Positions 44,627-53,735 of a DNA stretch of 64,000 bases are shown piece after piece. Every line of letters starts with the position of its first letter. The stretch's first letter is position 1. The translations under genes and the position numbers were made by a program. Source of the stretch: Hymenobacter negativus (GTDB lineage: Bacteria; Bacteroidota; Bacteroidia; Cytophagales; Hymenobacteraceae); the NCBI RefSeq assembly GCF_017571495.1, contig NZ_JAGETZ010000007.1:62001-126000 (forward strand), in the 5' to 3' direction. Under the pieces are notes generated by a model that was not told the DNA's origin, did not search any database, and worked only from the letters and a program-made list of their open reading frames with translations.

Positions 44627-45862
44627 ATGTCTTCGGAAGCTGACGTTCTCTCCCCCCAGGCCAAAGCCCACACTGCCCAGAAAGGCAGCACCAACGCCAA
44701 CGGCTTCACCGATTATTTCGACCTCGACGGCCTGCTGACCGAGGAGCATCTGCTCATTCGCCAGTCCATCCGCGACTTCGTGAAGAAGGAAATCAGCCCC
44801 AACATCGAGAAATGGGCGCAGGACGCGCACTTCCCGAGTGAAATCGTGCGGAAGTTCGGCGATGTGGGCGCCTTTGGTCCCACCATTCCGCAGGAATACG
44901 GCGGTGGTGGCCTGGACTACATCAGCTACGGTCTCATCATGCAGGAAATTGAGCGCGGCGACTCCGGCATGCGCTCCACCGCCTCGGTGCAGGGCTCTTT
45001 GGTGATGTTTCCGATTTACCAATACGGCTCCGAGGAGCAGCGCCGCAAGTACCTGCCCAAGCTGGCCAGCGGCGAATGGCTGGGCTGCTTCGGCCTCACC
45101 GAGCCCGACCACGGCTCGAACCCCGGCGGCATGACCACCAACCTCAAGGACATGGGCGACCACTACCTGCTGAACGGTGCCAAGCTCTGGATTTCGAACT
45201 CGCCGGAGTGCCAGGTGGCCGTGGTGTGGGCCAAAAACGAGCATGGCCGCATCAAAGGCGTCATCGTGGAGCGCGGCATGGAAGGCTTCAGCACCCCCGA
45301 AATCCACAACAAGTGGAGCCTGCGCGCCAGCACCACCGGCGAGCTGGTGTTTGAGGACGTAAAAATTCCCAAGGAAAACATCCTGCCCAATGTGGACGGC
45401 CTCAAAGGCCCGCTTAGCTGCCTCGATTCGGCCCGCTTCGGCATTGCTTGGGGCGCCATCGGCGCGGCCATCGACTGCTACGAGTCGGCCCTGAAGTATT
45501 CGCTCCAGCGCGAGCAGTTCGGCCAACCCATCGGCGGCTTCCAGCTCCAGCAGAAGAAACTGGCCGAGATGATTACCGAAATCACTAAAGCCCAGCTCAT
45601 GGCCTGGCGCCTGGGTGTGCTCAAAAACGAAGGCAAAGCCACCAGCGCGCAAATCAGCATGGCCAAGCGCAACAGCGTTGAAATGGCCCTGCACGTAGCC
45701 CGCGAAGCCCGCCAAATCCACGGCGGCATGGGCATCACCGGCGAGTACCCCATCATGCGCCACATGATGAACCTGGAGTCGGTAATTACCTACGAAGGCA
45801 CCCACGACATTCACCTGCTCATCACCGGCGCCGACATTACCGGCATTCAGGCCTTTAAATAA
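44627..45862 (+). CDS. acyl-CoA dehydrogenase, glutaryl-CoA dehydrogenase-like
   Basis: 411 aa. FAD-dependent enzyme: LTEEHLLIRQSIRDFVKKEI at the N-terminus, the flavin-site signature LGCFGLTEPDHGSNPGGM near residue 150, and the base Glu in TYEGTHDIH near residue 390. The pattern GLTEPDHGSNPGG and the tail HLLITGADITGIQAFK are close to glutaryl-CoA dehydrogenases, which dehydrogenate and decarboxylate glutaryl-CoA in lysine/tryptophan breakdown. No other genes of that pathway are adjacent. Confidence 0.92.
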   Translation: MSSEADVLSPQAKAHTAQKGSTNANGFTDYFDLDGLLTEEHLLIRQSIRDFVKKEISPNIEKWAQDAHFPSEIVRKFGDVGAFGPTIPQEYGGGGLDYISYGLIMQEIERGDSGMRSTASVQGSLVMFPIYQYGSEEQRRKYLPKLASGEWLGCFGLTEPDHGSNPGGMTTNLKDMGDHYLLNGAKLWISNSPECQVAVVWAKNEHGRIKGVIVERGMEGFSTPEIHNKWSLRASTTGELVFEDVKIPKENILPNVDGLKGPLSCLDSARFGIAWGAIGAAIDCYESALKYSLQREQFGQPIGGFQLQQKKLAEMITEITKAQLMAWRLGVLKNEGKATSAQISMAKRNSVEMALHVAREARQIHGGMGITGEYPIMRHMMNLESVITYEGTHDIHLLITGADITGIQAFK

Positions 45863-45902
45863 GGTCTGATACTTGTAGCCTGATGAGGTAAGCGGCCACA
45901 CC

Positions 45903-46259
45903 ATGGATACCCTGGGCTATTTTCTGGTGTTGCTGCTGGTGGTAGGGTTTATCCTGCTAATTATAAAAATTGGTGGGTCGGCCAACTTCACCGTTTCGGT
46001 CGGCCCGCCGCCGGTAGTCTTTCCAGATAGCACGTCTGCTGCTTCTGAGGGAGGCCGTCGCGCGGATGGGAGCTACTGGCTGCTGTGGTTGGTGCTTTGC
46101 GTGCTGACGTCGTGGCTGATACTTAGTGAATCCTTCAAAGGGAGTTGCGACGGTGGTCTCTGTTCCGTTGGTTTCTTTTTGCTGCCTCTGGCCTGGCTTG
46201 GAGCCGGTGTCGTTGCCTGGCTGCTGAATAGGATTGCACGGTCTCGAAATAAGCGTTGA
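45903..46259 (+). CDS. hypothetical small membrane protein
   Basis: 118 aa. Three hydrophobic segments: residues about 5-22 (GYFLVLLLVVGFILLIIK), 60-76 and 90-110, with a Ser/Pro-rich loop between the first two. No family recognised. It is 40 bp behind the acyl-CoA dehydrogenase gene and ends in a terminator. Confidence 0.6.
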   Translation: MDTLGYFLVLLLVVGFILLIIKIGGSANFTVSVGPPPVVFPDSTSAASEGGRRADGSYWLLWLVLCVLTSWLILSESFKGSCDGGLCSVGFFLLPLAWLGAGVVAWLLNRIARSRNKR

Positions 46260-46299
46260 AAACGGCCGCCCCAGCAATGAGGCGGCCGTTTTTCTTTGA
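46260..46299. terminator. bidirectional terminator
   Basis: AAAACGGCCGCC and GGCGGCCGTTTTTC form a stem between convergent genes. Confidence 0.85.
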
Positions 46300-46309
46300 C
46301 CCAAAATTC

Positions 46310-46678
46310 CTAGCGCCGCTCCATCATGTATACGGTTTCGGTGGTGGCACCCACGCCTACGGTGCTTTGGGCCACGCTCACCAAGCGCCAGCCTTTGGCC
46401 GCTAGGGCATTCACCTGCAGCACTTCGGCGTGATGCAGGGCCACGGCCACATCGGTGCTGGTGCGGTCGGTGCCGATTTTAACATTGGTCAGGCGTTGTA
46501 CCTGCTGCTTGCCGTCGGGCAGAATGGTAATGACCTCGGGCACGTAGGACTCATTGCCCGGCCGGCCGCTGCCCACCACCATCAGGTAGCCCGTGGGTGC
46601 GGGCGCGGCGTTGGGATAGAATGCCCACGAGCCGGCTACGGCTAGGGCTAGCGCGGCGGAGAGAAATACTTTTTTCAT
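46310..46678 (-). CDS. exported hypothetical protein
   Basis: 122 aa from the ATG at 46678; upstream residues of the frame lack features. MKKVFLSAALALAVAGSWAF is a signal peptide, followed by a small domain with PTGYLMVVGSGRPGNESYVP and LAAKGWRLVSVAQSTVGVGA. The last part resembles DUF4177-like small exported proteins (a short beta-alpha-beta with a VYMMER end), but the match is loose. Function unknown. Confidence 0.65.
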   Translation of the reverse strand: MKKVFLSAALALAVAGSWAFYPNAAPAPTGYLMVVGSGRPGNESYVPEVITILPDGKQQVQRLTNVKIGTDRTSTDVAVALHHAEVLQVNALAAKGWRLVSVAQSTVGVGATTETVYMMERR

Positions 46679-46789
46679 AGAACGAGGAGAAAAGGAGCGT
46701 ATTGGATGGGACCACAATGTACTTTGCCCTGGGTAAAGGCACTTCGCCGACATCCAATTATTCGCTTTCTTCTTTAATTCTGCTCACGC

Positions 46790-47317
46790 ATGGGCATGTA
46801 CTGCGAACTCCGTCAAATTACTCTTGACTACGCTGGCAAGCTGCTGGCCGACCCAGACCAGGTGTTACACTACGTAGACAAAGCCGACTCGGGTCGCCTG
46901 CCCAAGGAAGCCCAGGGCGAGGACCTGAACCTCGACAAAGCTTGGCACGGTCTGCACTACCTGCTCACTGGCACGGACTGGGGCGGGCCGGAACCTACCT
47001 GCTACCTGCTGGCCGGTGGCGCGCAAGTCGGTGATGAGGAGGAGCACGACGTGTACGGCTACGGCCCGGCCCGCATCCTGATGCCGGCCCAGGTAGCTGC
47101 ATTTCGCACGGTTGTAGATGCACTGACAGTGGCCGAAATCCAACGCCGCTATAATGGCCCGGCGATGACCAAGCTGAAGATATATCCTGAAATTTGGGAC
47201 CGGGAAGCAGAAACCAGCGAAAATCTCGAATTTCTGGAAGAGGCTGCGAGCGAGTTGCGGGCTTTTCTGGGCTGTGCCACCCGTCAGCAACAGGCCATCA
47301 TTCTCTACCTGGCTTAA
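46790..47317 (+). CDS. DUF1877 (YfbM-like) protein
   Basis: 175 aa. The family has the pattern seen here: MGMYCELRQIT at the start, LNLDKAWHGLHYLLTG near residue 50, and YGPARILMPAQVAAF near residue 90. DUF1877 proteins are small, soluble and uncharacterised. It starts 112 bp from the divergent 46310 gene. No partner gene is apparent. Confidence 0.85.
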   Translation: MGMYCELRQITLDYAGKLLADPDQVLHYVDKADSGRLPKEAQGEDLNLDKAWHGLHYLLTGTDWGGPEPTCYLLAGGAQVGDEEEHDVYGYGPARILMPAQVAAFRTVVDALTVAEIQRRYNGPAMTKLKIYPEIWDREAETSENLEFLEEAASELRAFLGCATRQQQAIILYLA

Positions 47318-47328
47318 CATCCACCTCC

Positions 47329-47916
47329 TTACCGCATGTCTGGCCCCAACAGCGCGGAAAGTGCGTCTGCTTCTTCCTCGTAGTGGCGCAGGCGCAGGGC
47401 CAGTAGGGCGCGGGCAGCTAAGCTGGGGCGCCGGCGGGCGGCATGGTTGGTCATTCCTTGAAGGTGCTTTAGCCAGAGCTCATCAGAGATGGGCAGCACG
47501 ACGGTGGGCGGCAGGGCGGCGGCCAGGGCTTGGCCTAGAGCAGCCAGTGCCTGCCACCGCCGTACCAGAGTGGCGTCTTGTATAGCCCAGGTTTCCTGCT
47601 CGAAGCGCAGGCTATCGGCTAGATGGCGGCAGCGGCGCAGGCGCTTGGTAAGGGCCGCAACTTCATGCTCCGCCAGGGGCTGGGTCGGCAATGGTCCTGA
47701 TGGGGGCAGCCCTGCCGGGACGGCAGGGCTGGGTAGCTGGGCTAACCGTTAGAGCCGTTCGTTAGAGGCTGCCGAGAAGCTATGCCGGCCTGCTTCAACG
47801 TGCGCCACCTGCTCGGCAGTCACGCCCAGGTAGTCGCCCAACTCCAGTTGCGTGAGCGTGAAGCGCTGCCGCACTTCGGCGGCCAGGGTAGAGGAATAGG
47901 AGGTGGGGCGGTGCAT
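47329..47916 (-). pseudogene. helix-turn-helix protein interrupted by one in-frame stop
   Basis: From the ATG at 47916 an XRE-type HTH reads RQRFTLTQLELGDYLGVTAE followed by QVAHVEAGRHSFSAASNERL and then TAA at 47749-47751. The same frame stays open after the stop, through a Pro-rich linker (RLAQLPSPAVPAGLPPSGPL) into a helical C-terminal part (EVAALTKRLRRCRHLADSLR) that ends at 47329. The downstream part has no ATG and would begin with TTG. Without the stop it is one 195-aa DNA-binding protein. A GC-rich hairpin (47707-47731) lies in the linker. Confidence 0.65.
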
Positions 47917-47949
47917 ACAAACAGTTATTTGTAGGAGATGTAACGCCAT

Positions 47950-48025
47950 TGAGGGTCATTAATTATTTTTCAAAGGACCCTCAGTAGTCATTGAGGGTCC
48001 TTTGAAAAATAATTAATGACCCTCA
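47950..48025. repeat. perfect 34-bp palindromic repeat
   Basis: Arms 47950-47983 and 47992-48025 are exact inverses, starting TGAGGGTCATTAATTATT, with an 8-nt loop. Each arm also has short inverted ends (TGAGGGTC/GACCCTCA). AT-rich in a GC-rich genome. It lies 34 bp upstream of the broken HTH gene. Confidence 0.9.
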
Positions 48026-48056
48026 GTGAAGCGGGGATGCCGTCAGTACGAAGAGC

Positions 48057-48278
48057 TTACTCTACCACCAGCTGGCGCACCTGCTCGCTGCTACGCACCA
48101 AGTACACGCCGGCAGGCAGTTCCTCGGGCAGGACCAGCCGGGCGGTGCCGGTGGCATCGGCCGTGGCGGTGAGGCGCACCCGGCCCAGCGCGTCGAGCAC
48201 AGTGAGCAGGGGCGTGGCTCCCGTCGAGTTGGCTGTGCCGTGGGTGGGGTAGTTTGTAGTTTGGACCGCAGCCTGCAA
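48057..48278 (-). pseudogene. C-terminal T9SS sorting-domain remnant
   Basis: 73 codons encode only the last part of a secreted protein: [20 protein letters not shown], then [20 protein letters not shown]. There is no signal peptide and no body upstream; the 230 bp before it hold stops in every frame. It is a decayed fragment of a type IX cargo gene. The intergenic stretch 48279-48508 shows nothing else recognisable. Confidence 0.6.
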
Positions 48279-48508
48279 CTACGAGAATCTGCTTCGCCCG
48301 CCATACTGTAGCTAGCACGAGGTGGAGCAGGTTGTCATTGGCCCCACCAGCGACAAGTGCGGGGTGGATGTGCCGAAAATACGGCTCAGTAGCAGCTTTG
48401 CCAATGATTTGGGGATGGACTAGCGCAACGTAACAATTAAAACAGCACTCAACCAGTTTTACAGCATAGAACCCAAGAGGTCTTGGCTGGCGCTACCATG
48501 ATAACGAA

Positions 48509-49165
48509 ATGAATAGAACGTTCTGCTGGCTGTTTTATCTGTGGGCCAGTCTGGTAGCTGGCTGCCAATCAGACCCGCTTCCAGAGGCAACGATAAAGCA
48601 TCGGTATGTTTGGGGCGTCGCCAGGGCCCATCTGGTGGTACCAGATACAAGCATTTATCACTTGGTTGGTTACCTGGCTCGGCACCCCGTTATCCGGTGG
48701 GAGCAGGGAGATGGTATTGCACCGTTTAGGTATGGTCGGGTGATGTTCGATTGCCAAGGAAGAGGGTACAATTGCGGGCCTGAGTTGCTGCCTGGCGAAC
48801 TTACCAAGCTGTATCAAGCGGGCGTGCTCACCGCTGCCGATACCAGTTTCATTCTGTTGCAAAGGCAACAATCACACGATTTTCGGCTGGAGGCGGCTCG
48901 GCTACCAGGCTGCACCTTAGTGCCAGTTGATTCGCTCTTGGCGATGCGTGAGCGATACGTCGACTTTCAGCGGTGGACTATCCAGCGGTATGGGCACTCC
49001 ATTTATGGCGTGAGTTTGCCATTCTTTTCAAAAAATGGCCAAGTAGCTATCCTTCAAATCAGCTATCGGTGCGGTTTTCTCTGCGCCGAATACTTTACGG
49101 TGGTCATGCGACGGCACAACGACCAGTGGTATTTGGTGAAAATCATTAGTACCGCCCAGTCTTAG
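48509..49165 (+). CDS. putative lipoprotein, hypothetical
   Basis: 218 aa. Signal peptide with a lipobox (ASLVAGC, Cys19), so it is likely a lipoprotein facing the periplasm. The body (LLPGELTKLYQAGVLTAADT, YVDFQRWTIQRYGHSIYGVS, FTVVMRRHNDQWYLVK) matches no family I recognise. Lower GC than its neighbours, with several less common codons, hints at acquisition. Confidence 0.65.
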   Translation: MNRTFCWLFYLWASLVAGCQSDPLPEATIKHRYVWGVARAHLVVPDTSIYHLVGYLARHPVIRWEQGDGIAPFRYGRVMFDCQGRGYNCGPELLPGELTKLYQAGVLTAADTSFILLQRQQSHDFRLEAARLPGCTLVPVDSLLAMRERYVDFQRWTIQRYGHSIYGVSLPFFSKNGQVAILQISYRCGFLCAEYFTVVMRRHNDQWYLVKIISTAQS

Positions 49166-49191
49166 AATCATCAGGTACCAGGTTGTAAGGC

Positions 49192-50331
49192 CTACTCCGC
49201 CAGCAGCTCGGCCAGCCGGGATATCTCCGCTTTGGCTTCCGCTACTTCCTCGTTGTCGGGGTGATTTACTTCCACTACTTCCACAAAGCCGGCCATCATG
49301 ATGGTGATGACTTCGCGGGCATGATGGGCAAAGGCGGCGGCTTCTTCCAGTGTTTGCTCTTCCGCTGCTGCCGAGCTGTACATCATGTCCTCCAGGCTGC
49401 CAGTGGCCAGCACGTCGGTCACGGCGCTGAGGGCGCACACCTGCGCCGCCTGGTACATGCGCAGCAGCTCCGACCAGGTGAGGCCGAACGGCTCCTCCGC
49501 AACACTGCTGGCTAGGCGGGCAGCCAGCCGTTCCAGGGCTTTCTTACGGAGCCGGGCCACGCCAGCCAGGGCCCGGGCAAAAGGTGTTTCACCCAGCTCG
49601 GCCAGGATGTAGGGCAGGCGCAGGGCTGTGCCCAAGGTCACGCGCTGGCCTTCGTTGAAGGTTACGTGCACGGCGGCTTCCTGCTGGTCTTCGGCTTCAT
49701 CGGCGGCATCGAGGGCAGCGGCCGCCAGCTCGTCCGGCGACTGGCCGGTGGGGTAGAAGGGCCGCAGCGTATCGTCGAGGCGGGCGAAGATGCTCTCGGT
49801 TTGCAGGCGCCGCATGTGCAACTCCTCGTGCATGTCGGGGTTGGCGCCGGTCAGGTAGTGGGTGATGTTTTCCAGCAGCGACTCGCCAAAGGTCAGCAAG
49901 TAGTCGCGGGGCCCGGTAAAAGCATCTTCGGCTGCGCTGTGGCGCATGAGGTAGGCGCGCAGTGGCTCATCCAGGGAGCTTTCGAACACCAGCCGGCCAA
50001 TCACAATAAAATCGAACAGCTCCAGGGTGTGGGCGGCCATCACCCGGCCCAGCGTGGGCGTGTCGACGGCTGCCGTCACGGTTTGCAGGGCGTCAAGGTC
50101 GTATTCCAATAGTTCCTTCAGCGCCTGGGGCACAGGGTCTTCGGAGTGGCCCAGCAGCATGTGGTTGGCTACGCTGCCCAGCAGCAGCAGCGGCTTCATG
50201 GTTTCGTAGAGCTCGGGTGGCAGCTGCGACACCTGCCGGGCTAATTCAGCTTCAAACTGCGCTGCCTGTTCTGCGGCATTGTCTTCCTCGGAAGAGGAAT
50301 CCAGGTTCGCATCGTCATCAAAATCCGCCAT
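49192..50331 (-). CDS. hypothetical helical cytoplasmic protein
   Basis: 379 aa from the ATG at 50331 (MADFDDDANLDSSSEEDNAA); the longer upstream frame is not peptide-like. Almost entirely alpha-helical, with an acidic N-terminus and a segment ELYETMKPLLLLGSVANHML. No domain, signal or membrane segment is recognised. It overlaps no gene and converges with the lipoprotein gene. Confidence 0.65.
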   Translation of the reverse strand: MADFDDDANLDSSSEEDNAAEQAAQFEAELARQVSQLPPELYETMKPLLLLGSVANHMLLGHSEDPVPQALKELLEYDLDALQTVTAAVDTPTLGRVMAAHTLELFDFIVIGRLVFESSLDEPLRAYLMRHSAAEDAFTGPRDYLLTFGESLLENITHYLTGANPDMHEELHMRRLQTESIFARLDDTLRPFYPTGQSPDELAAAALDAADEAEDQQEAAVHVTFNEGQRVTLGTALRLPYILAELGETPFARALAGVARLRKKALERLAARLASSVAEEPFGLTWSELLRMYQAAQVCALSAVTDVLATGSLEDMMYSSAAAEEQTLEEAAAFAHHAREVITIMMAGFVEVVEVNHPDNEEVAEAKAEISRLAELLAE

Positions 50332-50446
50332 AAGAGGGATAGCCAGAAAGTGCCACGCACGATGGCAGTGGTAAATTGGGGGAAAATATTGGTTTACGCA
50401 GCATTTGAAAGAGGCGGTAAGTCCCACTCAAACCCGCTCATGCCGT

Positions 50447-50454
50447 AATTTGGC
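50447..50454 (+). promoter_or_regulatory. -7-like box TAATTTGG of the HIRAN gene
   Basis: It ends 4 nt before the ATG at 50459, again suggesting a leaderless mRNA; it has one mismatch to TAnnTTTG. Confidence 0.35.
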
Positions 50455-50458
50455 CCCC

Positions 50459-50806
50459 ATGATGAAAATCGTTCCCGAGTCCGAACCCCTGGTGCTGCTC
50501 GAATGCCTCGTGGCTGGCACCTCGCATCGCCCCAACCTGGAGAAGTACGAGCCGAAGCTGAAAGTAGGCCAGGCCCTGCTGCTCACCCGCGAGGCCGATA
50601 ACCATTACGACGACTGGGCCGTGCAGGTGCACACCGCCCCCGCCACCGACCCCTCCAACGTCTGGCTCGGCTACCTGCCCGAGGGCCGCAACGAAACCGT
50701 CGCGCGCCTGCTCGACGCCGGCAAGCACCTCTCTGCCCGCCTCAACCACAAATCCTGGGAAACCGACTGGCTGCACCTCGACATCGAAGTGCTGCTGCAC
50801 GAGTAG
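50459..50806 (+). CDS. stand-alone HIRAN-domain protein
   Basis: 115 aa from the ATG at 50459. The HIRAN pattern is clear: LLECLVAGTSHRPNLEKYEP, GQALLLTREADNHYDDWAVQ, VWLGYLPEGRNETVARLLDA. HIRAN domains bind DNA 3' ends or stalled forks and are usually fused to SNF2/helicase parts; this one stands alone. It lies 129 bp upstream of ruvB on the same strand, a possible functional hint to DNA repair. Confidence 0.85.
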   Translation: MMKIVPESEPLVLLECLVAGTSHRPNLEKYEPKLKVGQALLLTREADNHYDDWAVQVHTAPATDPSNVWLGYLPEGRNETVARLLDAGKHLSARLNHKSWETDWLHLDIEVLLHE

Positions 50807-50915
50807 CCAAACGTCGTGCCTCGGCTGCGCCCGGCATAACGGGCAAATTCTTCCTTCCAAAGGAGCTTTTTTGCCAGCGGAATGGTTACTCATTAGCTTA
50901 GCAAGCGCCGACCAA

Positions 50916-50923
50916 TAATTTTA
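50916..50923 (+). promoter_or_regulatory. -7-like box TAATTTTA of ruvB
   Basis: TAATTTTA (7/8) ends 12 nt before the ruvB ATG. Confidence 0.4.
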
Positions 50924-50935
50924 GCAACTATCGTT

Positions 50936-51991
50936 ATGCGAGAAGCCTTTCTCTCTGGCGGCACCGAAGGGTTCGATGCCACCGACAAGGACATTGATAA
51001 AGCCCTTCGGCCGCTCAGCTTCGATGATTTTACTGGCCAGGACAAGATTCTGGAGAACCTGAAAGTCTTCGTAGCCGCCGCCAAAATGCGCGGCGATGCC
51101 CTCGACCACGTCTTGCTGCACGGTCCTCCTGGCCTGGGCAAAACCACCCTCTCCCACATCATCGCCAACGAGCTGGGTTCGGGCATCAAAATGACCAGCG
51201 GCCCGGTGCTCGACAAGCCCTCCGACCTCGCTGGCCTGCTCACCAACTTGGAGCCGCACGATGTGCTATTCATTGACGAAATCCATCGCCTGAATCCGGT
51301 GGTGGAAGAGTACCTGTACTCGGCAATGGAGGATTACCGCATCGACATCATGCTCGATTCGGGTCCTAATGCCCGCTCAGTGCAGATTTCGCTGTCGCCC
51401 TTTACGCTAGTAGGCGCTACCACGCGCTCGGGCATGCTCACGGCTCCGTTGCGAGCGCGCTTCGGCATCTCGGCCCGCCTCGAATACTACGACTCCAAGC
51501 TGCTGACTACCATTGTGCAGCGCTCGGCCGAGATTCTGGGTACGCCCATCCACGAAGATGCAGCCTATGAGATTGCCCGGCGCTCGCGCGGTACGCCCCG
51601 CATTGCCAACAACCTGTTGCGCCGCACCCGTGATTTTGCCCAAATCAAGGGCGACGGCACCATTACAGTTGAAATCGCCCAGTTTGCGCTTAATGCCCTC
51701 GACGTGGACGCCCGTGGCTTGGACGATATGGATAAGCGGATTCTTACCACCATCATCGACAAGTTCAAAGGTGGTCCGGTGGGTATCAGCACCATTGCCA
51801 CGGCCTGCGGCGAGGAAGGCGAAACCATTGAGGAAGTGTACGAACCCTTCCTGATTCAGGAAGGCTACATCAAGCGCACCTCACGCGGCCGGGAGGCGAC
51901 GGAGGCTGCGTACCAGCACTTGGGTCGCCTGCTGCCCAACCATCTGCGCGGCAACAACGGCGCCAGCTTGTTCGATGAAATAACCCAATAG
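50936..51991 (+). CDS. ruvB: Holliday junction branch migration helicase RuvB
   Basis: 351 aa. RuvB is the AAA+ motor of the RuvAB complex that migrates Holliday junctions. Walker A is [20 protein letters not shown], Walker B is [20 protein letters not shown], sensor 1 is [13 protein letters not shown], arginine finger and lid are in [20 protein letters not shown]. The C-terminal winged domain with [17 protein letters not shown] is intact. Ends before a strong terminator. ruvA is not in the window. Confidence 0.98.
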   Translation: MREAFLSGGTEGFDATDKDIDKALRPLSFDDFTGQDKILENLKVFVAAAKMRGDALDHVLLHGPPGLGKTTLSHIIANELGSGIKMTSGPVLDKPSDLAGLLTNLEPHDVLFIDEIHRLNPVVEEYLYSAMEDYRIDIMLDSGPNARSVQISLSPFTLVGATTRSGMLTAPLRARFGISARLEYYDSKLLTTIVQRSAEILGTPIHEDAAYEIARRSRGTPRIANNLLRRTRDFAQIKGDGTITVEIAQFALNALDVDARGLDDMDKRILTTIIDKFKGGPVGISTIATACGEEGETIEEVYEPFLIQEGYIKRTSRGREATEAAYQHLGRLLPNHLRGNNGASLFDEITQ

Positions 51992-52006
51992 CCTATTTTA
52001 CCTTAC

Positions 52007-52045
52007 GCAAAAACGCACCGCCAGCCAGCGGTGCGTTTTTGCGTG
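52007..52045 (+). terminator. Rho-independent terminator of ruvB
   Basis: CGCAAAAACGCACCG and CGGTGCGTTTTTGCG form a stem with a T run. Confidence 0.85.
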
Positions 52046-52060
52046 AGCTTGTCGTACTAT

Positions 52061-52543
52061 ATGCACACTTTTACCGCCGTGCTTGAGTTGATAGGCGTCA
52101 ATCCTTTTGTGCAGGTTCCTACCGAGGTGCTGGCCGATGTATTTTCCCAGGCCGGGCGCAGCAAGGGGCCGGTACGGGTGCATGGAACCGTCAACGGCAA
52201 GCCGTTTCAGCAAACGCTGGTGCGCTACGCCGGCTGCTGGCGCCTCTACATCAACCTGATGCTGCTGCCTAACTCGCCGCGCCGCATTGGAGAAGTACTG
52301 GCGGTGACTCTCGACTACAACCCATTGGCCCCACCAGCATTCACCTGCCCGGCCTTCGAACAGGCGCTGGCCCAAACCCCCGAAGCCCAGCTGGTGTTTG
52401 CCAGCCTGCCGCCCTCGCGCCAACTGGAGTTGGTACGGTACTTAGCACGTCTGAAGTCTCCGGAGAGCTTGGCGCGCAACCTCGACCGCGCCATCGGATT
52501 TTTGCTGGGCAAAAACCGGTTTGTCGGCCGTGACCGGCCCTAA
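52061..52543 (+). CDS. DUF1905 / YdeI-type protein
   Basis: 160 aa from the ATG at 52061. The N-terminal half is DUF1905-like (HTFTAVLELIGVNPFVQVPT, VHGTVNGKPFQQTLVRYAGC); the C-terminal half carries the YdeI/bacteriocin-protection-like helix ASLPPSRQLELVRYLARLKS. Function uncertain. It is 18 bp upstream of queG, suggesting a shared transcript. Confidence 0.82.
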   Translation: MHTFTAVLELIGVNPFVQVPTEVLADVFSQAGRSKGPVRVHGTVNGKPFQQTLVRYAGCWRLYINLMLLPNSPRRIGEVLAVTLDYNPLAPPAFTCPAFEQALAQTPEAQLVFASLPPSRQLELVRYLARLKSPESLARNLDRAIGFLLGKNRFVGRDRP

Positions 52544-52561
52544 CATTTAACCTTGCCTTGT

Positions 52562-53497
52562 ATGCTTTCCCAGTCCCAGTGGGCTCCCTTCATCAAGCGT
52601 CGCGCAGCGGAACTGGGCTTTATGGCCTGCGGCATTTCGAAAGCGGAATTCCTGGAGGAAGAAGCCCCGCGCCTCGAAACCTGGCTCACGCGCCGCATGA
52701 ATGGCAAGATGGGCTACATGGAAAACCACTTCGACAAGCGCCTCGACCCGCGCTTGCTGGTGGACGGCGCTAAATCGGTGATTTCGCTGCTGCTCAACTA
52801 CTACCCCGCCCCCGAAACCCAACAGCCCGACGATACCCTGAAAATCAGCAAGTACGCCTACGGCCGCGACTACCACTTCGTTATCAAAGACAAGTTGAAG
52901 ACACTGCTGGCCGACATGGAAGCCGAGATAGGGGCCATCGGCGGGCGTTGCTTCGTAGATTCTGCACCGGTGCTGGACAAGGCCTGGGCAAAGAAGTCCG
53001 GCCTTGGCTGGGTGGGCAAAAACTCGAACCTGATAACGCCCGGCACCGGCTCGTTCTACTTCATTGCCGAGCTGATTGTGGACGTGGAGCTTCCCGCCGA
53101 TGGGCCCATCCGGGACTACTGCGGTACCTGCACCAAGTGCGTAGATGCCTGCCCCACGCAGGCCATTACGGAACCCTACGTAGTAGACGGCAGCAAATGC
53201 ATCAGCTACTTTACCATCGAGCTGAAGGACCAGATTCCGATGGAAGTAGCTGGGCAGTTCGGCAACTGGATGTTTGGCTGCGACATCTGCCAAGACGTGT
53301 GCCCCTGGAACCGCTTCTCCAAGCCGCACAATGAGCCGCAGTTCAACCCTGCGCCCGGCCTGAAAGACCTGACGCCCGGCGACTGGCGCGAAATCACCCA
53401 CGAATTATTTACGGAGCTGTTCCGGCAGTCGGCGGTGAAGCGCACTGGCTACGAAGGCCTGAAACGCAACATCCGGTTTGTGACAGAAGGCAAATGA
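52562..53497 (+). CDS. queG: epoxyqueuosine reductase
   Basis: 311 aa from the ATG at 52562. QueG reduces epoxyqueuosine in tRNA to queuosine with a cobalamin and two [4Fe-4S] clusters. The first cluster motif is [16 protein letters not shown] and the second is [11 protein letters not shown], joined by [13 protein letters not shown]. The N-terminal [19 protein letters not shown] and [13 protein letters not shown] segments are typical. Normal length. It lies 18 bp behind the DUF1905 gene. Confidence 0.97.
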   Translation: MLSQSQWAPFIKRRAAELGFMACGISKAEFLEEEAPRLETWLTRRMNGKMGYMENHFDKRLDPRLLVDGAKSVISLLLNYYPAPETQQPDDTLKISKYAYGRDYHFVIKDKLKTLLADMEAEIGAIGGRCFVDSAPVLDKAWAKKSGLGWVGKNSNLITPGTGSFYFIAELIVDVELPADGPIRDYCGTCTKCVDACPTQAITEPYVVDGSKCISYFTIELKDQIPMEVAGQFGNWMFGCDICQDVCPWNRFSKPHNEPQFNPAPGLKDLTPGDWREITHELFTELFRQSAVKRTGYEGLKRNIRFVTEGK

Positions 53498-53519
53498 GAA
53501 CCTAGTGGCCGGGGCTGGC

Positions 53520-53735
53520 TTAGCCCACCCCCGCTACCGGAAACTCGCCCTGAAAATTGCCGAACACCCGCTTCAGCACGGTGCGGTAGATGCGAGCAAA
53601 CTGCTGGTAGCACCAGCTCCGAAAGTCGGGAACTTCGGCTGGAACCAGCATTCTGAGGGCTTTGCGAAGCTCTTTCTCGAAAAGGGCGCGGTTGAAGCTG
53701 ACTTTCATCAGAATCAATTTCACGTAGTCTAGCAT
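53520..53735 (-). CDS. small conserved-type hypothetical protein
   Basis: 71 aa from the ATG at 53735: MLDYVKLILMKVSFNRALFE followed by KELRKALRMLVPAEV and ICYQQFARIYRTVL-like end. It is basic and helical, without signal peptide or membrane helix. The frame is open further upstream but the extension is not peptide-like. No function is recognised. Confidence 0.6.
   Translation of the reverse strand: MLDYVKLILMKVSFNRALFEKELRKALRMLVPAEVPDFRSWCYQQFARIYRTVLKRVFGNFQGEFPVAGVG

Noticed and set aside
44606-45904. 432-codon open frame on the minus strand opposite the acyl-CoA dehydrogenase
   Set aside because: It is a codon-bias shadow: the plus-strand frame has clear family motifs and a promoter, and the minus frame has no recognisable protein or start signal.
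47707-47731. Hairpin in the HTH linker as a terminator
   Set aside because: No T run follows on either strand, and it lies inside the coding frame.
47329-47949. HTH plus downstream frame as a toxin-antitoxin pair
   Set aside because: Both parts are in the same frame with only a TAA between and the second lacks an ATG, so one broken gene is more likely.
47950-48025. CRISPR-like repeat
   Set aside because: Only two inverse arms, no series of direct repeats with spacers; no CRISPR array exists in the window.
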